Below, in pieces: positions 25,663 through 35,062 of a stretch of DNA of 64,000 nucleotides. Within the stretch, counting starts at the first letter, position 1. Every line of letters starts with the position of its first letter. The position numbers and the translations under genes are program-made. The notes beneath the pieces are model-generated. The model made no database searches, had not been told where the DNA came from, and worked only from the letters and a program-made list of their open reading frames with translations. Source of the stretch: AP-15 sp963701815 (lineage in GTDB: Bacteria > Pseudomonadota > Alphaproteobacteria > ATCC43930 > CGMCC-115725); assembly GCA_963701815.1 (NCBI GenBank), contig CAVPBN010000007.1:85087-149086 (forward strand), given 5' to 3'.

Positions 25663-28008
25663 CTAATGCACGCTCCCCAGTTTAAATGCCATGATTGCGT
25701 CGGCATGGTCCTTGAAGCCGGCGAAAATTCCACCCGACGCCACCACGAGCAGATACTGGGTCCCGTTTAGTTCGTAGGTGGCAGGGGGCGCGCTCCCCGC
25801 CGCCGGCATTTCATACTCCCATAATTGCGCTCCGGTGGCGGCATCGTAAGCTCTTACCTTCTTATCGATCGTACCCGTCGCAAAAATCAGCCCGCCCTTT
25901 GTCACGATGAGCCCGCCGTAATTAGGTTGGCCGGTGACCGGAATCCGCCTTTTCGTCAATTCTGAATACTCACCAAAAGGGACCTGCCACAAATTCCTTC
26001 CTGTATTTAGATTTATAGCAGAAATTGTTCCCCATGGCGGTTTCGATCCTGGATAACCCTGGTCATCCAGCAGAAGTTGCCAATTGAAGGCGATCTGAAG
26101 AGATCTTCGATCATCGCTGATATGGTCCGCCAGGCTGATATATCTGTTTATGATATTCATATCGTTTTGATCTATTTCCTTCATGTGGTCGAGGGCTGCA
26201 TGTCTGTCGTGGAATTGTTTCATCGTTTGGGGACCCAGACGCGCCGTGATGCCGACCAGCGACGGATACATTTTGTCCCCGGCGAATTCCGAATCGTAAT
26301 AACCCTCCCGCTCGGCGCCGTGGCAGGCGCCGCATCTATCCTGGTACAATTTGTCTCCCGCTTCGTCGGTCTCCCGCACCGAGTTCGGCAATGCGTCGCG
26401 GTAGATCAGGCGAATCACCCACGGGATCTGATTGGCGGGTACATATAGTATCCCGCTCGCCGGATCGACCGCCGCCCCCGGCCATTCAGCGCCTCCGTGG
26501 AGGCCGAATGTTGCCGTCGTCCGCCCAATCGCCGGCGGAGCAAAAAATCCGAATTGGGCGCCGTGCAATTTGCGTTCGATCGTAGCCCGTGCGGTTTCAC
26601 TGAGGGCTGTGATGTCGGCAGGTTCAAAGACCTGTTTTATGAACGGTTGCGGAATTTCAACACTCGGTTGGTATGGCCAGGTTCGTTCGCCAGGGACTGT
26701 CGACACGGGCGCTCTGAGTAATTTGAAGTCGAATATTGGTTTACCGTTGTCCCGATCGAGCAACAGCGTATTGCCGATTTTGGTGACGGCAGCGACCGCA
26801 TCTATTTTCTTGCCGTATCTTTGTATGGTAACCAAAATCGGCGCCGAAGGGACATCGAAATCCCAGAGATCGTGCGCTACTTCCTGAAACGACCAGTTTA
26901 TTTTCCCGGTTACCGAGTCGATGCACACTATGCTGTTTGAATATTCGTCGCGTCCGGGACGCGGCGGTCCATAGAGGGTCGGCCGCGCATTGCCGGTACC
27001 GACGTATATTTTTGACCTTACGCTGTCCACCGAGAACCCGCCCCAGGGAGCGCCGCCGCCCAGCCTGAATTCGGAGGGTCCCGACGGTGGGACGGATTCG
27101 GGTTTAAGTAACGGCGTCGTCCATAATGGCTTGCCGGATATGACGTTATAAGCCTCGACCGAGGGAGCCGTGGTCGCTATGATCAGACGGTCGCCATCGA
27201 CGGCCGGTGCTACCAGCGACGCGGCCGTCCCGACACGCCCCCCATTTCCAAAATCCCGTATGAATTTTCCGGTGGTCGGATCGACCGCATAGACGCCGTA
27301 TGTAGACGGAATGAATAATCTCGGAGAAGAATTGGCATTTCCCGCCCACCACAGCAGGCCGCGTCTCGCCGGCCCATAAATACTGGTTCGCCAATTCTCA
27401 GTTCCGGCGACAGCATTGATTGAAACGAGATATTCTGCCGGAGTGGTAACAAATATCCTTCCTTCGGCAATTGTGGGGTTGGCTTCGACATTTTCAAGCC
27501 ATGTTCCTTCGCCCGAGTGATAGGTCCATGCCGGAATGAGGTTCCTTACGTTTGATGGGTTAATCTGCGATAATCCGGAATATTTATTCGACTCCACGTT
27601 AGCATTGCCTCTGTGCCAGGTATCGAACGCATCTCGTTGATTTTCCTGGCGAATCGCTCCGAGTTCAGCTTGCTTTATGCCGGGAAGTACTTTAAATTCA
27701 TCTAACGCTGCTCGCGTATTTGGGTCTTCGATCGGCCAAAAAGTCTTACTGTCAAATATGGAGTAGGGTATTTTGTTTATATCGATCGGGTATGGAATTG
27801 GCACACCTTCACGGAGTTTATCAAGTAAAAATGAGCCGCTCGGGCTTTGTCGCAATTTATCAACCAAAAATGAAGCGATCGGATTTTGACGTATCTTTAC
27901 ATGGTAATATTCTTTATTGTTAACCACCAGCATGTATAGGCCGGAAATCCCAATTCCGAAAAATAGAACCGCTGCAAGCGTAATTTTGCACCACAGGATG
28001 AACTTCAT
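25663..28008 (-). CDS. Membrane-anchored PQQ-dependent dehydrogenase with haem c motif
   Basis: This 781-residue quinoprotein has one N-terminal membrane helix (7-27), then a beta-propeller built from W-type repeats (INWSFQEVAHDLWDFDVPSA; YDAATGAQLWEYEMPAAGS) typical of PQQ alcohol/sugar dehydrogenases. A haem c attachment site CGACH at 559-563 lies between propeller blades, so the enzyme may pass electrons internally to cytochrome c. Near residues 44-68 a short motif is repeated (SFLVDKLRQ, SFLLDKLRE). The coding sequence is intact but visibly AT-richer than most of the window, which suggests transfer. The substrate is unknown and no pqq synthesis genes are nearby. Confidence 0.88.
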   Translation of the reverse strand: MKFILWCKITLAAVLFFGIGISGLYMLVVNNKEYYHVKIRQNPIASFLVDKLRQSPSGSFLLDKLREGVPIPYPIDINKIPYSIFDSKTFWPIEDPNTRAALDEFKVLPGIKQAELGAIRQENQRDAFDTWHRGNANVESNKYSGLSQINPSNVRNLIPAWTYHSGEGTWLENVEANPTIAEGRIFVTTPAEYLVSINAVAGTENWRTSIYGPARRGLLWWAGNANSSPRLFIPSTYGVYAVDPTTGKFIRDFGNGGRVGTAASLVAPAVDGDRLIIATTAPSVEAYNVISGKPLWTTPLLKPESVPPSGPSEFRLGGGAPWGGFSVDSVRSKIYVGTGNARPTLYGPPRPGRDEYSNSIVCIDSVTGKINWSFQEVAHDLWDFDVPSAPILVTIQRYGKKIDAVAAVTKIGNTLLLDRDNGKPIFDFKLLRAPVSTVPGERTWPYQPSVEIPQPFIKQVFEPADITALSETARATIERKLHGAQFGFFAPPAIGRTTATFGLHGGAEWPGAAVDPASGILYVPANQIPWVIRLIYRDALPNSVRETDEAGDKLYQDRCGACHGAEREGYYDSEFAGDKMYPSLVGITARLGPQTMKQFHDRHAALDHMKEIDQNDMNIINRYISLADHISDDRRSLQIAFNWQLLLDDQGYPGSKPPWGTISAINLNTGRNLWQVPFGEYSELTKRRIPVTGQPNYGGLIVTKGGLIFATGTIDKKVRAYDAATGAQLWEYEMPAAGSAPPATYELNGTQYLLVVASGGIFAGFKDHADAIMAFKLGSVH

Positions 28009-28239
28009 AAAGCATGTTCTTACAGGTAACCAGCACCAAGGCGCCGACAGTTCTGTGTTATCGGTCGTCCGGCAGTATCATATACCGCTTACGATATCCT
28101 TAAGTTACTCAACAGATCCAGATCAGAATCGCTGCCGACCTCGGCAACTAACTGGAGTTAACCCCGTTAGTCCGGAGGTGCGACGGGTTGGGACAGATGT
28201 ATCCCGGGGTGAGCCGGAGTCGAGCCGGGGATGCGGGTG
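28009..28239. other. Spacer upstream of the PQQ dehydrogenase
   Basis: This stretch probably contains the dehydrogenase promoter. No gene is supported. The part near 28150-28239, next to the transposase remnant, is GC-rich and non-coding in appearance. Confidence 0.35.
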
Positions 28240-28560
28240 CACGGGGCCTCACGGCAGCGAATGCGTCGCGCGGATCGCGCCGAAGTGCTCCTCAGGCGCA
28301 GTGGAGCATCATGTCGCGGATCGTCTCGCCGGAGATGCCGGCGGTTGTCGTCACCCAGCCGATGAGCTCGCGGTCATGCGCAATCGTGCCGGGCGAAAGA
28401 CGGGGCGCGCCGCCGTCGCCGGTCCAGCAAGGTGCACTTCGAGCGGTCGAGCACCGGCGGATATTGGGGCGCAGCGTTGCCGCCTGGCCGTCATGTTCAG
28501 GGGCGCGAGCGATCCGCCGGTACCGGCAGCAAGCCGTGCCCCTGCGCAGGCCGAGGGCGG
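28240..28560 (-). mobile_element. Degenerate IS3-type transposase (OrfB) remnant
   Basis: On the minus strand, fragments align to an IS3-group OrfB as I remember it: HDGQAATLRPNIRRCS and CWTGDG, then HDRELIGWVTTTAGISGETI with RDMMLHCA, and after a frame change EEHFGAIRATHSLP. These correspond to the start of the DDE integrase core. The rest of the core, both ends of the element and any terminal repeats are absent. Several single-base shifts are needed to link the pieces, so it is a relic. The AT-richer PQQ dehydrogenase gene lies about 230 bases away. Confidence 0.65.
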
Positions 28561-28646
28561 CTGCGCGTCGGCGAGGCGGGGTGTGGCACGATTTTATGCC
28601 GGCTGGTTCGTTAACCGAATGGCGGGGCGCGGACGAAAGGAGATTT

Positions 28647-29186
28647 CTATCCCGGCGGAGGGGATGGCTGGCCGCGGTTCGGCGGGCGCTGGTGGGCCGC
28701 TCGCCAGGCGCGCAATTGCTCTTGGCTCACGACACCGGCATGGTTTACGTCGATTTGGTCGAACGTCGCACCTGCCCGCTGCGCCGCGCGCTGCGGGTCG
28801 CGATTCCGTTTTTCGGCCCCCTGCACCGCGCGCTGGATATACTGGTCTCGACTGATGCCGCCCTGTTGCGGCGCTGACCCGCCCTGCGGCGGTCCGCCCT
28901 GCGGATATTGCTGATACTGGCCTTGCGGATACCCGCCCTGCGGATACGGGCCCCCCTGCGGCGGCCCCCTGCGGATAGCCCCCTGCGGATATGCCCCCTG
29001 CGGATATGCCCCCTGCGGATACGCCCCAGGCGGCGGCGCGCCGGGCGGCCCCGCTTGCGGGTAGCCGTATGCCGGCGGGTAGGGATAGGTATATCCGGTA
29101 ACGGGATCGTAATAGCATCCGGACAACAGCCCGGCGCCCGCCAGCATCACCAGCACAGCCCGCCAGTTTCGACGACATCCCATCAC
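28647..29186 (-). CDS. Proline/glutamine/glycine-repeat lipoprotein with EF-hand-like loop
   Basis: The 179-residue protein has a lipoprotein signal (VLVMLAGAGLLSGC, lipobox LLSGC at the end) followed by YYDPVTGYTY and a long low-complexity stretch built on the unit A/G-Y-P-Q-G. The C-terminal part is helical and charged, with an EF-hand-like loop FDQIDVNHAGVVSQEQL. One unit reads AIRRGPP instead of the repeat, which looks like a local shift in the repeat DNA. It is probably anchored in the outer membrane or periplasm. The following 278 bases up to the aminotransferase contain no gene I can support. Confidence 0.75.
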   Translation of the reverse strand: MMGCRRNWRAVLVMLAGAGLLSGCYYDPVTGYTYPYPPAYGYPQAGPPGAPPPGAYPQGAYPQGAYPQGAIRRGPPQGGPYPQGGYPQGQYQQYPQGGPPQGGSAPQQGGISRDQYIQRAVQGAEKRNRDPQRAAQRAGATFDQIDVNHAGVVSQEQLRAWRAAHQRPPNRGQPSPPPG

Positions 29187-29464
29187 TTCGACCTCATCCT
29201 CGTAAGATATCAGCGGCGGTATCGATGTGCTCCGCGGCGATATGCTGCCCCGATGTTTGCACGCGACGGCTTCGGTTTCCGAAAGCCGTCGAAAATCGCG
29301 CTCGCTTCGTCGTCCACCGATGCCGATGTCGATTGTAGGCGACCCGCTCCTTCGCTATCCCTGTCCTCGGCAATATCTGCCGTCATGGCTCCGACATCGC
29401 GCTTCACAACGCAGCAGCGAAATACTAGGATAACGGGTTTGCCCGATCATTACAGCGGTCCGTC

Positions 29465-30671
29465 ATGCCCTTTCTCGCCGATCGTCTCGCCCGCGTCAAA
29501 CCCTCGCCGACCATGGCGATCACCGCGCTTGCCACCGAGTTGAAGGCGGCCGGGCGCGATATCATCAGCCTGTCGGTCGGGGAGCCCGATTTCGATACGC
29601 CTTCGAACATCCAGGAGGCGGCGATCGCGGCGATGCGGCGCGGCGAGACGCGCTACACCGTGTTCGACGGGCGGATCGAGCTGAAGCGCGCGGTCTGCGA
29701 CAAATTCAAGCGCGAGAACGGGCTCGATTACGAGCCCTCGCAGATCACCATCAGCTCCGGCGGCAAGCAGGTGCTGTACAACGCGCTGGTCGCCACGATC
29801 AACCCCGGCGACGAGGTCGCGATCCCGGCGCCGTTCTGGGTCTCCTACCCGGAAATGGTATTGCTGTGCGACGGCACCCCGGTTCCGGTGCCCTGTCCGC
29901 AGAACAACGGTTTCAAACTGCGTCCCGAGGACCTCGACGCGGCGATCACGCCGCGTACCAAATGGCTGATCCTGAACTCGCCGTCGAACCCGACGGGTGC
30001 GGCCTATACCGAGGCTGATCTGCGCGCGGTGGCCGAGGTGCTGCTGCGCCATCCGCAGGTCTGGGTGATGACCGACGACATGTACGAACACCTCGTCTAC
30101 GACGATTTCGCGTTCAGGACGATCGCCCAGGTCGAGCCGCGCCCTTTACGAGCGCACCTTGACCGTCAACGGCGTGTCCAAGGCCTATTGCATGACCGGC
30201 TGGCGCATCGGCTACGGCGGCGGCCCCAAACCGCTGATCAAGGCGATGGGCGCGATCCAGTCGAATTCGACCGCGAACCCGTGCTCGATCAGCCAGGCCG
30301 CGGCGATCGAGGCCTTGAACGGGCCGCAGGATTTCATCCCGGTGCACAATCGCAGCTTCAAGGAGCGACGCGATCTGGTCGTCGATCTGCTGAACCGGGT
30401 CCCCGGTCTGTTCTGTCCGCTGCCGGAGGGGGCGTTTTACGTCTACCCCTCCTGCGCCGGGCTGATCGGCAAGCGGACGCCCGAGGGCGAGACGATCGCC
30501 GACGACGAGGATTTCGTGCGCTATCTGCTGGCCGAAACCGGCGTCGCGGTCGTGCATGGCGAGGCGTTTGGTCTGTCGCCGCATTTCCGCGTTTCCTATG
30601 CGACCTCGCCCGAAATTCTGCGCGAGGCCTGCGCCCGGATCGACCAGGCCTGCCGCGCATTGAGCGACTAG
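29465..30671 (+). CDS. Class I aspartate-type aminotransferase, frameshifted
   Basis: The enzyme transfers amino groups between aspartate-like donors and 2-oxoglutarate using PLP. Frame one gives SVGEPDFDTPSNIQEAA, ISSGGKQVLYNAL and LNSPSNPTGAAYTEADL, and ends near RTIAQVEPR. Frame two gives TVNGVSKAYCMTGWRIGYGG with the PLP lysine and GLSPHFRVSYATS with the substrate arginine. Removing one C at about 30143 restores EPRLYERTLTVNG and a 401-residue protein, normal for the AspC-like Ib subgroup. As written the C-terminal half, including the active lysine, would be lost. Confidence 0.88.
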
Positions 30672-30831
30672 GCTCGCAGACTGCCGGGCGGCATCGCCTG
30701 CCGCACCGCCCCGTGTGAGATTTCAATTGCGTTACGGTCGCCGGGCGGGCCAGATTTGCGGATGAACGGGCGCCGCCGGGACGCGACTCGCGGCCCGCGG
30801 CGACCGCCCGCCAAGATGGTTGGAGGCGCTC

Positions 30832-32862
30832 ATGGCGAATACGACCGCGGCCCCGCGTTGTGCCGCTCTGATCGGCCCCTATCTCTCGGGCAAGACCAGC
30901 CTGCTCGAAGCCTTGCTGTTTGCCGCCGGCGGCACCACCCGCCGCGGCAGCGTGCGCGACGGCAACGCGGTCGGCGATCATGCGCCGGAGGCGCGGGCGC
31001 GGCAGATGTCGACCGAGCTCAACGTCGCCAATGCAACCTTTCTCGGCGATCCGTGGACGATCCTCGATTGCCCCGGCTCGGTCGAGCTCGCCTACGAGGC
31101 GCAGGGTGCGATGCTGGCGGCCGACGTCGCCGTGGTCGTCGTCGAGCCCGAGGTCGAGCGGGCGTTGACGATCAGCCCGCTGCTGCGCTTCCTCGAGCAG
31201 CACCATGTCCCGCACATGATCTTCATCAACAAGATGGACACCGCCAATGCGCGGGTGCGCGATGTATTGGCGGCGCTGCAATCGGTGTCGCAGCAGCCGC
31301 TGGTATTGCGCCAGGTGCCGCTGCGCGGGGCCGATTCGGAAGTCACCGGCTATGTCGATCTGGTCAGCGAGCGCGCCTATCGCTATCGGCCGGGCCAGGC
31401 CTCCGATCTGATCCAGCTGCCCGACGATTTCTGGGAACAGGAGCGCGCGACGCGGACCGGCCTCGTCGAGAAGCTCGCCGATTTCGACGATGCGCTGCTC
31501 GAGCAATTGCTCGAGGAGGTCGAGCCGCCCAAGGAGGAGATCTACCGGCATCTGACGCGGACGATGAGCCAGGCCCAGATCGTGCCGGTCTTTCTCGGCG
31601 CGGCGCTGGCCGATTACGGCGTGCGCCGGTTGTGGAAGGCGTTGCGGCACGAGACGCCGTCGCCGCAGGAAACCGCGGCGCGGCTGGGCGTCGCCGCCGA
31701 AGGCGAGCCGCTGGCTCAGGTGATCAAGACCTACCACCTGCCGCATACCGGCAAATTGTCGCTGGCCCGCATCTGGCGCGGCGCCGTCAGCGAGGGGATG
31801 GTGCTGAACGGCACCCGCGTCGCCGGGGTGCTGCGGTTGACCGGTGCGCAGCACGAGAAGGTCGCGACGGCGCAGCAGGGCGAAGTGGTCGGGCTGACCC
31901 GGATGGAGGACGTCGCCACCGGCGCCGTGCTGACCCCGTCGGGCAAGGCCGGTCCGCTGGCCCGCCCGGAGCGGCCGCAGCCGGTCTTCGGCCTGGCGAT
32001 CACCGCCGAAAAACGCGCCGACGACGTCAAGCTGACCGGCGCCATCGGCAAGCTGGTCGAGGAAGACCCGACCTTCGAACTCGAGCAGAACGCCGATACG
32101 CAGGAGATGGTGCTGTGGGGGCAGGGCGACATCCACCTGCAGATCGCGATGGACCGTCTGCGCAACCGGCACAACCTCGCGGTCGCCGGCCGGCCGGCGG
32201 CGGTGCCGTACAAGGAGACGATCCGCGGCGGCGCGCAGCAGCATTCCCGCTTCAAGCGGCAGAGCGGGGGGCACGGGCAGTTCGCCGATGTGACGATCGA
32301 GGTCAAGGCGATGCCGCGCGGTTCGGGCTATACCTATACCGACAGCGTCGTCGGCGGGGCGATCCCTCGCAACTACATCCCGGCGGTCGAGGAGGGGGTG
32401 ACCGAAGCGCTGCGTCACGGTCCGCTCGGCTTTCCGGTCGTCGATCTGTCGGTCAATCTGATCACCGGCCAGTTTCACGCCGTCGACAGCTCGGACCAGG
32501 CGTTCAAGACCGCCGGTCGGCAGGCGGTCCAGGAGGCCCTGCCGAAATGCGAGCCGATGCTGCTCGAGCCGATCGATCAGGTTGAAATTTCGGTGCCGAA
32601 CGCGTTCACCGCGCGGGTGCAGCGGCTGGTATCGGGCCGGCGCGGCCAGATCCTCGGCTACGACGCCAAGCCGGACTGGCCCGGCTGGGACATGGTCAGC
32701 GCCCATATGCCGCAAAACGAACTGCACGATCTGATCGTCGAGCTGCGATCGCTGACCCTGGGCGTCGGCAGCTTTGAGCATCGCTTCGACCATATGCAGG
32801 AACTGAGCGGCCGGCCGGCCGAGAAGGTCCTCGCCGCGCGCAGCGCCGAAGCGGCGCAATAG
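30832..32862 (+). CDS. Elongation factor G-like GTPase, non-canonical paralogue
   Basis: The 676-residue protein has EF-G architecture: G domain, domain II (VIKTYHLPHTGKLSLARIWR), domain IV (RGGAQQHSRFKRQSGGHGQF) and domain V. The P-loop is GPYLSGKTS (15-23) and G4 is NKMD (133-136). G3 is DCPGS (79-83) where EF-G has DTPGH, so the catalytic histidine is serine. ATG 30832 follows TTGGAGG; TTG 30820 is an alternative. It is not in a str operon with rpsL/rpsG/tuf, so it is probably a secondary, FusA2-like factor of unknown role rather than the main EF-G. Confidence 0.88.
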   Translation: MANTTAAPRCAALIGPYLSGKTSLLEALLFAAGGTTRRGSVRDGNAVGDHAPEARARQMSTELNVANATFLGDPWTILDCPGSVELAYEAQGAMLAADVAVVVVEPEVERALTISPLLRFLEQHHVPHMIFINKMDTANARVRDVLAALQSVSQQPLVLRQVPLRGADSEVTGYVDLVSERAYRYRPGQASDLIQLPDDFWEQERATRTGLVEKLADFDDALLEQLLEEVEPPKEEIYRHLTRTMSQAQIVPVFLGAALADYGVRRLWKALRHETPSPQETAARLGVAAEGEPLAQVIKTYHLPHTGKLSLARIWRGAVSEGMVLNGTRVAGVLRLTGAQHEKVATAQQGEVVGLTRMEDVATGAVLTPSGKAGPLARPERPQPVFGLAITAEKRADDVKLTGAIGKLVEEDPTFELEQNADTQEMVLWGQGDIHLQIAMDRLRNRHNLAVAGRPAAVPYKETIRGGAQQHSRFKRQSGGHGQFADVTIEVKAMPRGSGYTYTDSVVGGAIPRNYIPAVEEGVTEALRHGPLGFPVVDLSVNLITGQFHAVDSSDQAFKTAGRQAVQEALPKCEPMLLEPIDQVEISVPNAFTARVQRLVSGRRGQILGYDAKPDWPGWDMVSAHMPQNELHDLIVELRSLTLGVGSFEHRFDHMQELSGRPAEKVLAARSAEAAQ

Positions 32863-32979
32863 CCGGGGCCGATCGTCGCGACCCGACGTTACTCGCGAAA
32901 CCGTGACTTGGCGGCGGGTGCCGACGCTCCAAATTCAGGGCGTCACCCGGAGAGGGCGACGGAATGTCGAGGTGCGGCG

Positions 32980-33955
32980 ATGCTGATCAGGCGCAAGCGG
33001 GGATGGGAGCTGCGCGACAGCGCGGCGACGCCCGAAGCGGCATATTTCGGGCGCCGGGTATTGCTCAAGACGATGGCGGTCGGGTCGATGTTGGCCCCTG
33101 GGCTCGCTGCCGCGCTGGCGACGACGCCCGGCGCCGCTGCCGAAGCCGATCCCTCGGCCGGCCTCTACCCGGTCAAGCGCAACCCGCGCTATACGCTCGA
33201 CCGGCCGGTCACCGATCCCAAATATTCCGAGATACTACAATAATTTCTACGAATTCGGCACCGACAAAACGATCGCCGACGACGCCCAGGCCCTCAAAAT
33301 CCGGCCCTGGACGATCAAGATCGACGGCCTGGTCGAAAAGGAGATGACGGTCGGCATCGACGATCTGCTGAAAAAGATGCCGCTCGAAGAGCGGCTCTAC
33401 CGTCACCGCTGCGTCGAAGCATGGTCGATGTCGGTGCCGTGGAGCGGTTTCGCGATGGCCGCGCTGATCGATTTCGCCAAGCCGCTCGGCTCGGCGAAAT
33501 ATGTGCGGATGGAGACTTTTCTCGACCCGGCGACGGCGCCGGGGCAGAAGCAGTTCTGGTATCCCTGGCCCTATGTCGAGGGGGTCACGATGGCCGAAGC
33601 CCGGAACGAACTCGCCTTTTTTGTTACCGGCATGTACGGCAAGCCGGTCCCCAAACAGGACGGCGCGCCGCTGCGGCTCGCCTTGCCGTGGAAATACGGC
33701 TTCAAATCGATCAAATCGATCGCCCATATCGCCTTCACCGACAAGCGGCCGGTGTCGTATTGGGAGACCGTGGGGGCCGACGAATACGGCTTTTGGGCGA
33801 ACGTCAATCCAGAGGTGCCGCATCCGCGTTGGAGCCAGGCGACCGAGCGGGTGCTCGGCACGGATGAACGGGTGCCGACGCTCAAATGGAACGGCTACGG
33901 CGATTACGTCGCCCATCTCTATGACGGGCTGCCGGGCGAGAAGCTGTTTGTTTGA
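32980..33955 (+). CDS. msrP: MsrP-like periplasmic methionine-sulfoxide reductase catalytic subunit, frameshifted
   Basis: MsrP (YedY) is a molybdopterin enzyme of the sulfite-oxidase fold that repairs oxidised periplasmic proteins. The N-terminal frame holds a twin-arginine-like signal (FGRRVLLKTMAVGSML) and ends near DPKYSEI. The second frame continues YNNFYEFGTDKTIADDA, RPWTIKIDGLV, the molybdenum cysteine in YRHRCVEAWSMSVPW and LPWKYGFKSIKSI. Skipping one C at 33235 joins them into 324 residues. The usual haem membrane partner gene msrQ is not next door, so the electron donor is unclear. Confidence 0.88.
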
Positions 33956-34082
33956 GGACGGCCGCCTCGATCCTCGGCGGCGACGGATTGCGGTTCCATG
34001 ACGCTGCGCGAAATTTTTTATTGCCAAAGACGATCATGTTTTGTTCTACTCTCTGCGGCCAACCAAACCAGGGAGACCCGTC

Positions 34083-34565
34083 ATGAGAAAATCGATGCTC
34101 GCCACCGCTGCCGCCGCGCTGCTGGCGGCGGGTTTATGGCACCTGCCGGCGGCATCCTTGCGGGCGGCGGAGCCGACCGCACAACCGGCGCCCGCGCCGT
34201 CCGCGCTCGCGCGTACGGCGGCGCAATCGCCGGCTTCGGAACCGATCACCTTCGACGCGTATCGCGAGTTCCGCCTGCGCTATATTGCGCAGCGCCAGGC
34301 GCGGCTGGCGCGCGAATTGGCGGCGCCGAACCTGTCGCCCGACGACAAGGCGCGGCTGGCACGGATCAAAGCCTATTATGACGATCTGGCCACGGCGCCC
34401 GCCGCCCAGCGCGACAAGCTGTTCCGCGCGCGCTTCGACCAGATCGACACCAATCGCGACGGCAAGCTCGACAATGCCGAGCGCGCCGCGTGGCGCGCCA
34501 AGCAGCGGGCCTATTATTCGCAGCCGGCCGCCGACCGCGCAGCATCGAAAGGCGATCCGCAGTAA
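34083..34565 (+). CDS. Exported EF-hand-type protein
   Basis: The 160-residue protein has a signal peptide (MLATAAAALLAAGLWHLPAA) and a Pro/Ala-rich linker, then a charged helical domain (ARLARELAAPNLSPDDKARL). A canonical calcium-loop motif FDQIDTNRDGKLDNAERAA lies near the C terminus. One EF-hand alone suggests dimerisation or a degenerate partner. The start ATG 34083 follows GGGAGACCC. Its function is unknown; the loop resembles that of the lipoprotein at 28.6-29.2 kb. Confidence 0.75.
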   Translation: MRKSMLATAAAALLAAGLWHLPAASLRAAEPTAQPAPAPSALARTAAQSPASEPITFDAYREFRLRYIAQRQARLARELAAPNLSPDDKARLARIKAYYDDLATAPAAQRDKLFRARFDQIDTNRDGKLDNAERAAWRAKQRAYYSQPAADRAASKGDPQ

Positions 34566-34714
34566 TCGCCGCCCATATCGTTTGTTGCGGGCCCGACCGG
34601 CGCTGCCCGGCGCCGGGCGCGCGGAAATCTGGCGGTTGCCGGCGACGCCGTGCTAGGTTCGGCAACGGGCGAAACCGCCCGGTCACATGATCGGTCACAT
34701 AAAAGGAGAAAACC

Positions 34715-35029
34715 ATGGCGCAATCGCAACCGTCCCCGGCCCGCGACCAGGTCCGTCATGTCGTGCCAAAGCTGATCGACCTCAGCGAAAAGGTGTTGTT
34801 CGGCGATGTCTGGGAGCGCCCGGAACTGTCCAAGCGCGACCGCAGCCTGATCACCTGCGCAACGTTGATCGCGCTCGGCCGCGAAAAGCAGCTCGTCGGT
34901 CACCTGCAGCGGGCGCTGGACAACGGCGTCACCAAAGCCGAAATCGGCGAGATCATCACCCACCTCGCCTTTTACGCCGGCTGGCCGGCGGCGATGACCG
35001 CGGCGCTCGTGGCCAAAGACGTCCTGTAG
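34715..35029 (+). CDS. Carboxymuconolactone decarboxylase family protein
   Basis: The 104-residue protein has the CMD fold signature SLITCATLIALGREKQLVGH and the late KAEIGEIITHLAFYAGWPAA. The family includes 4-carboxymuconolactone decarboxylases and AhpD-like peroxidase partners. Only one cysteine is present in the region where AhpD has CxxC, so a decarboxylase/isomerase-like role is more likely than thiol redox. It starts behind AAAAGGAG and lies 33 bases upstream of a dehydrogenase gene, probably in one operon. Confidence 0.88.
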   Translation: MAQSQPSPARDQVRHVVPKLIDLSEKVLFGDVWERPELSKRDRSLITCATLIALGREKQLVGHLQRALDNGVTKAEIGEIITHLAFYAGWPAAMTAALVAKDVL

Positions 35030-35062
35030 CAGCATAAACCCCACGACGCGCGGGAGGGCGGG

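Noticed and set aside
28188..28877. A 229-codon plus-strand frame over the transposase relic and lipoprotein region
   Set aside because: It runs antisense to the lipoprotein and the transposase pieces, is Arg-rich and shows no motif.
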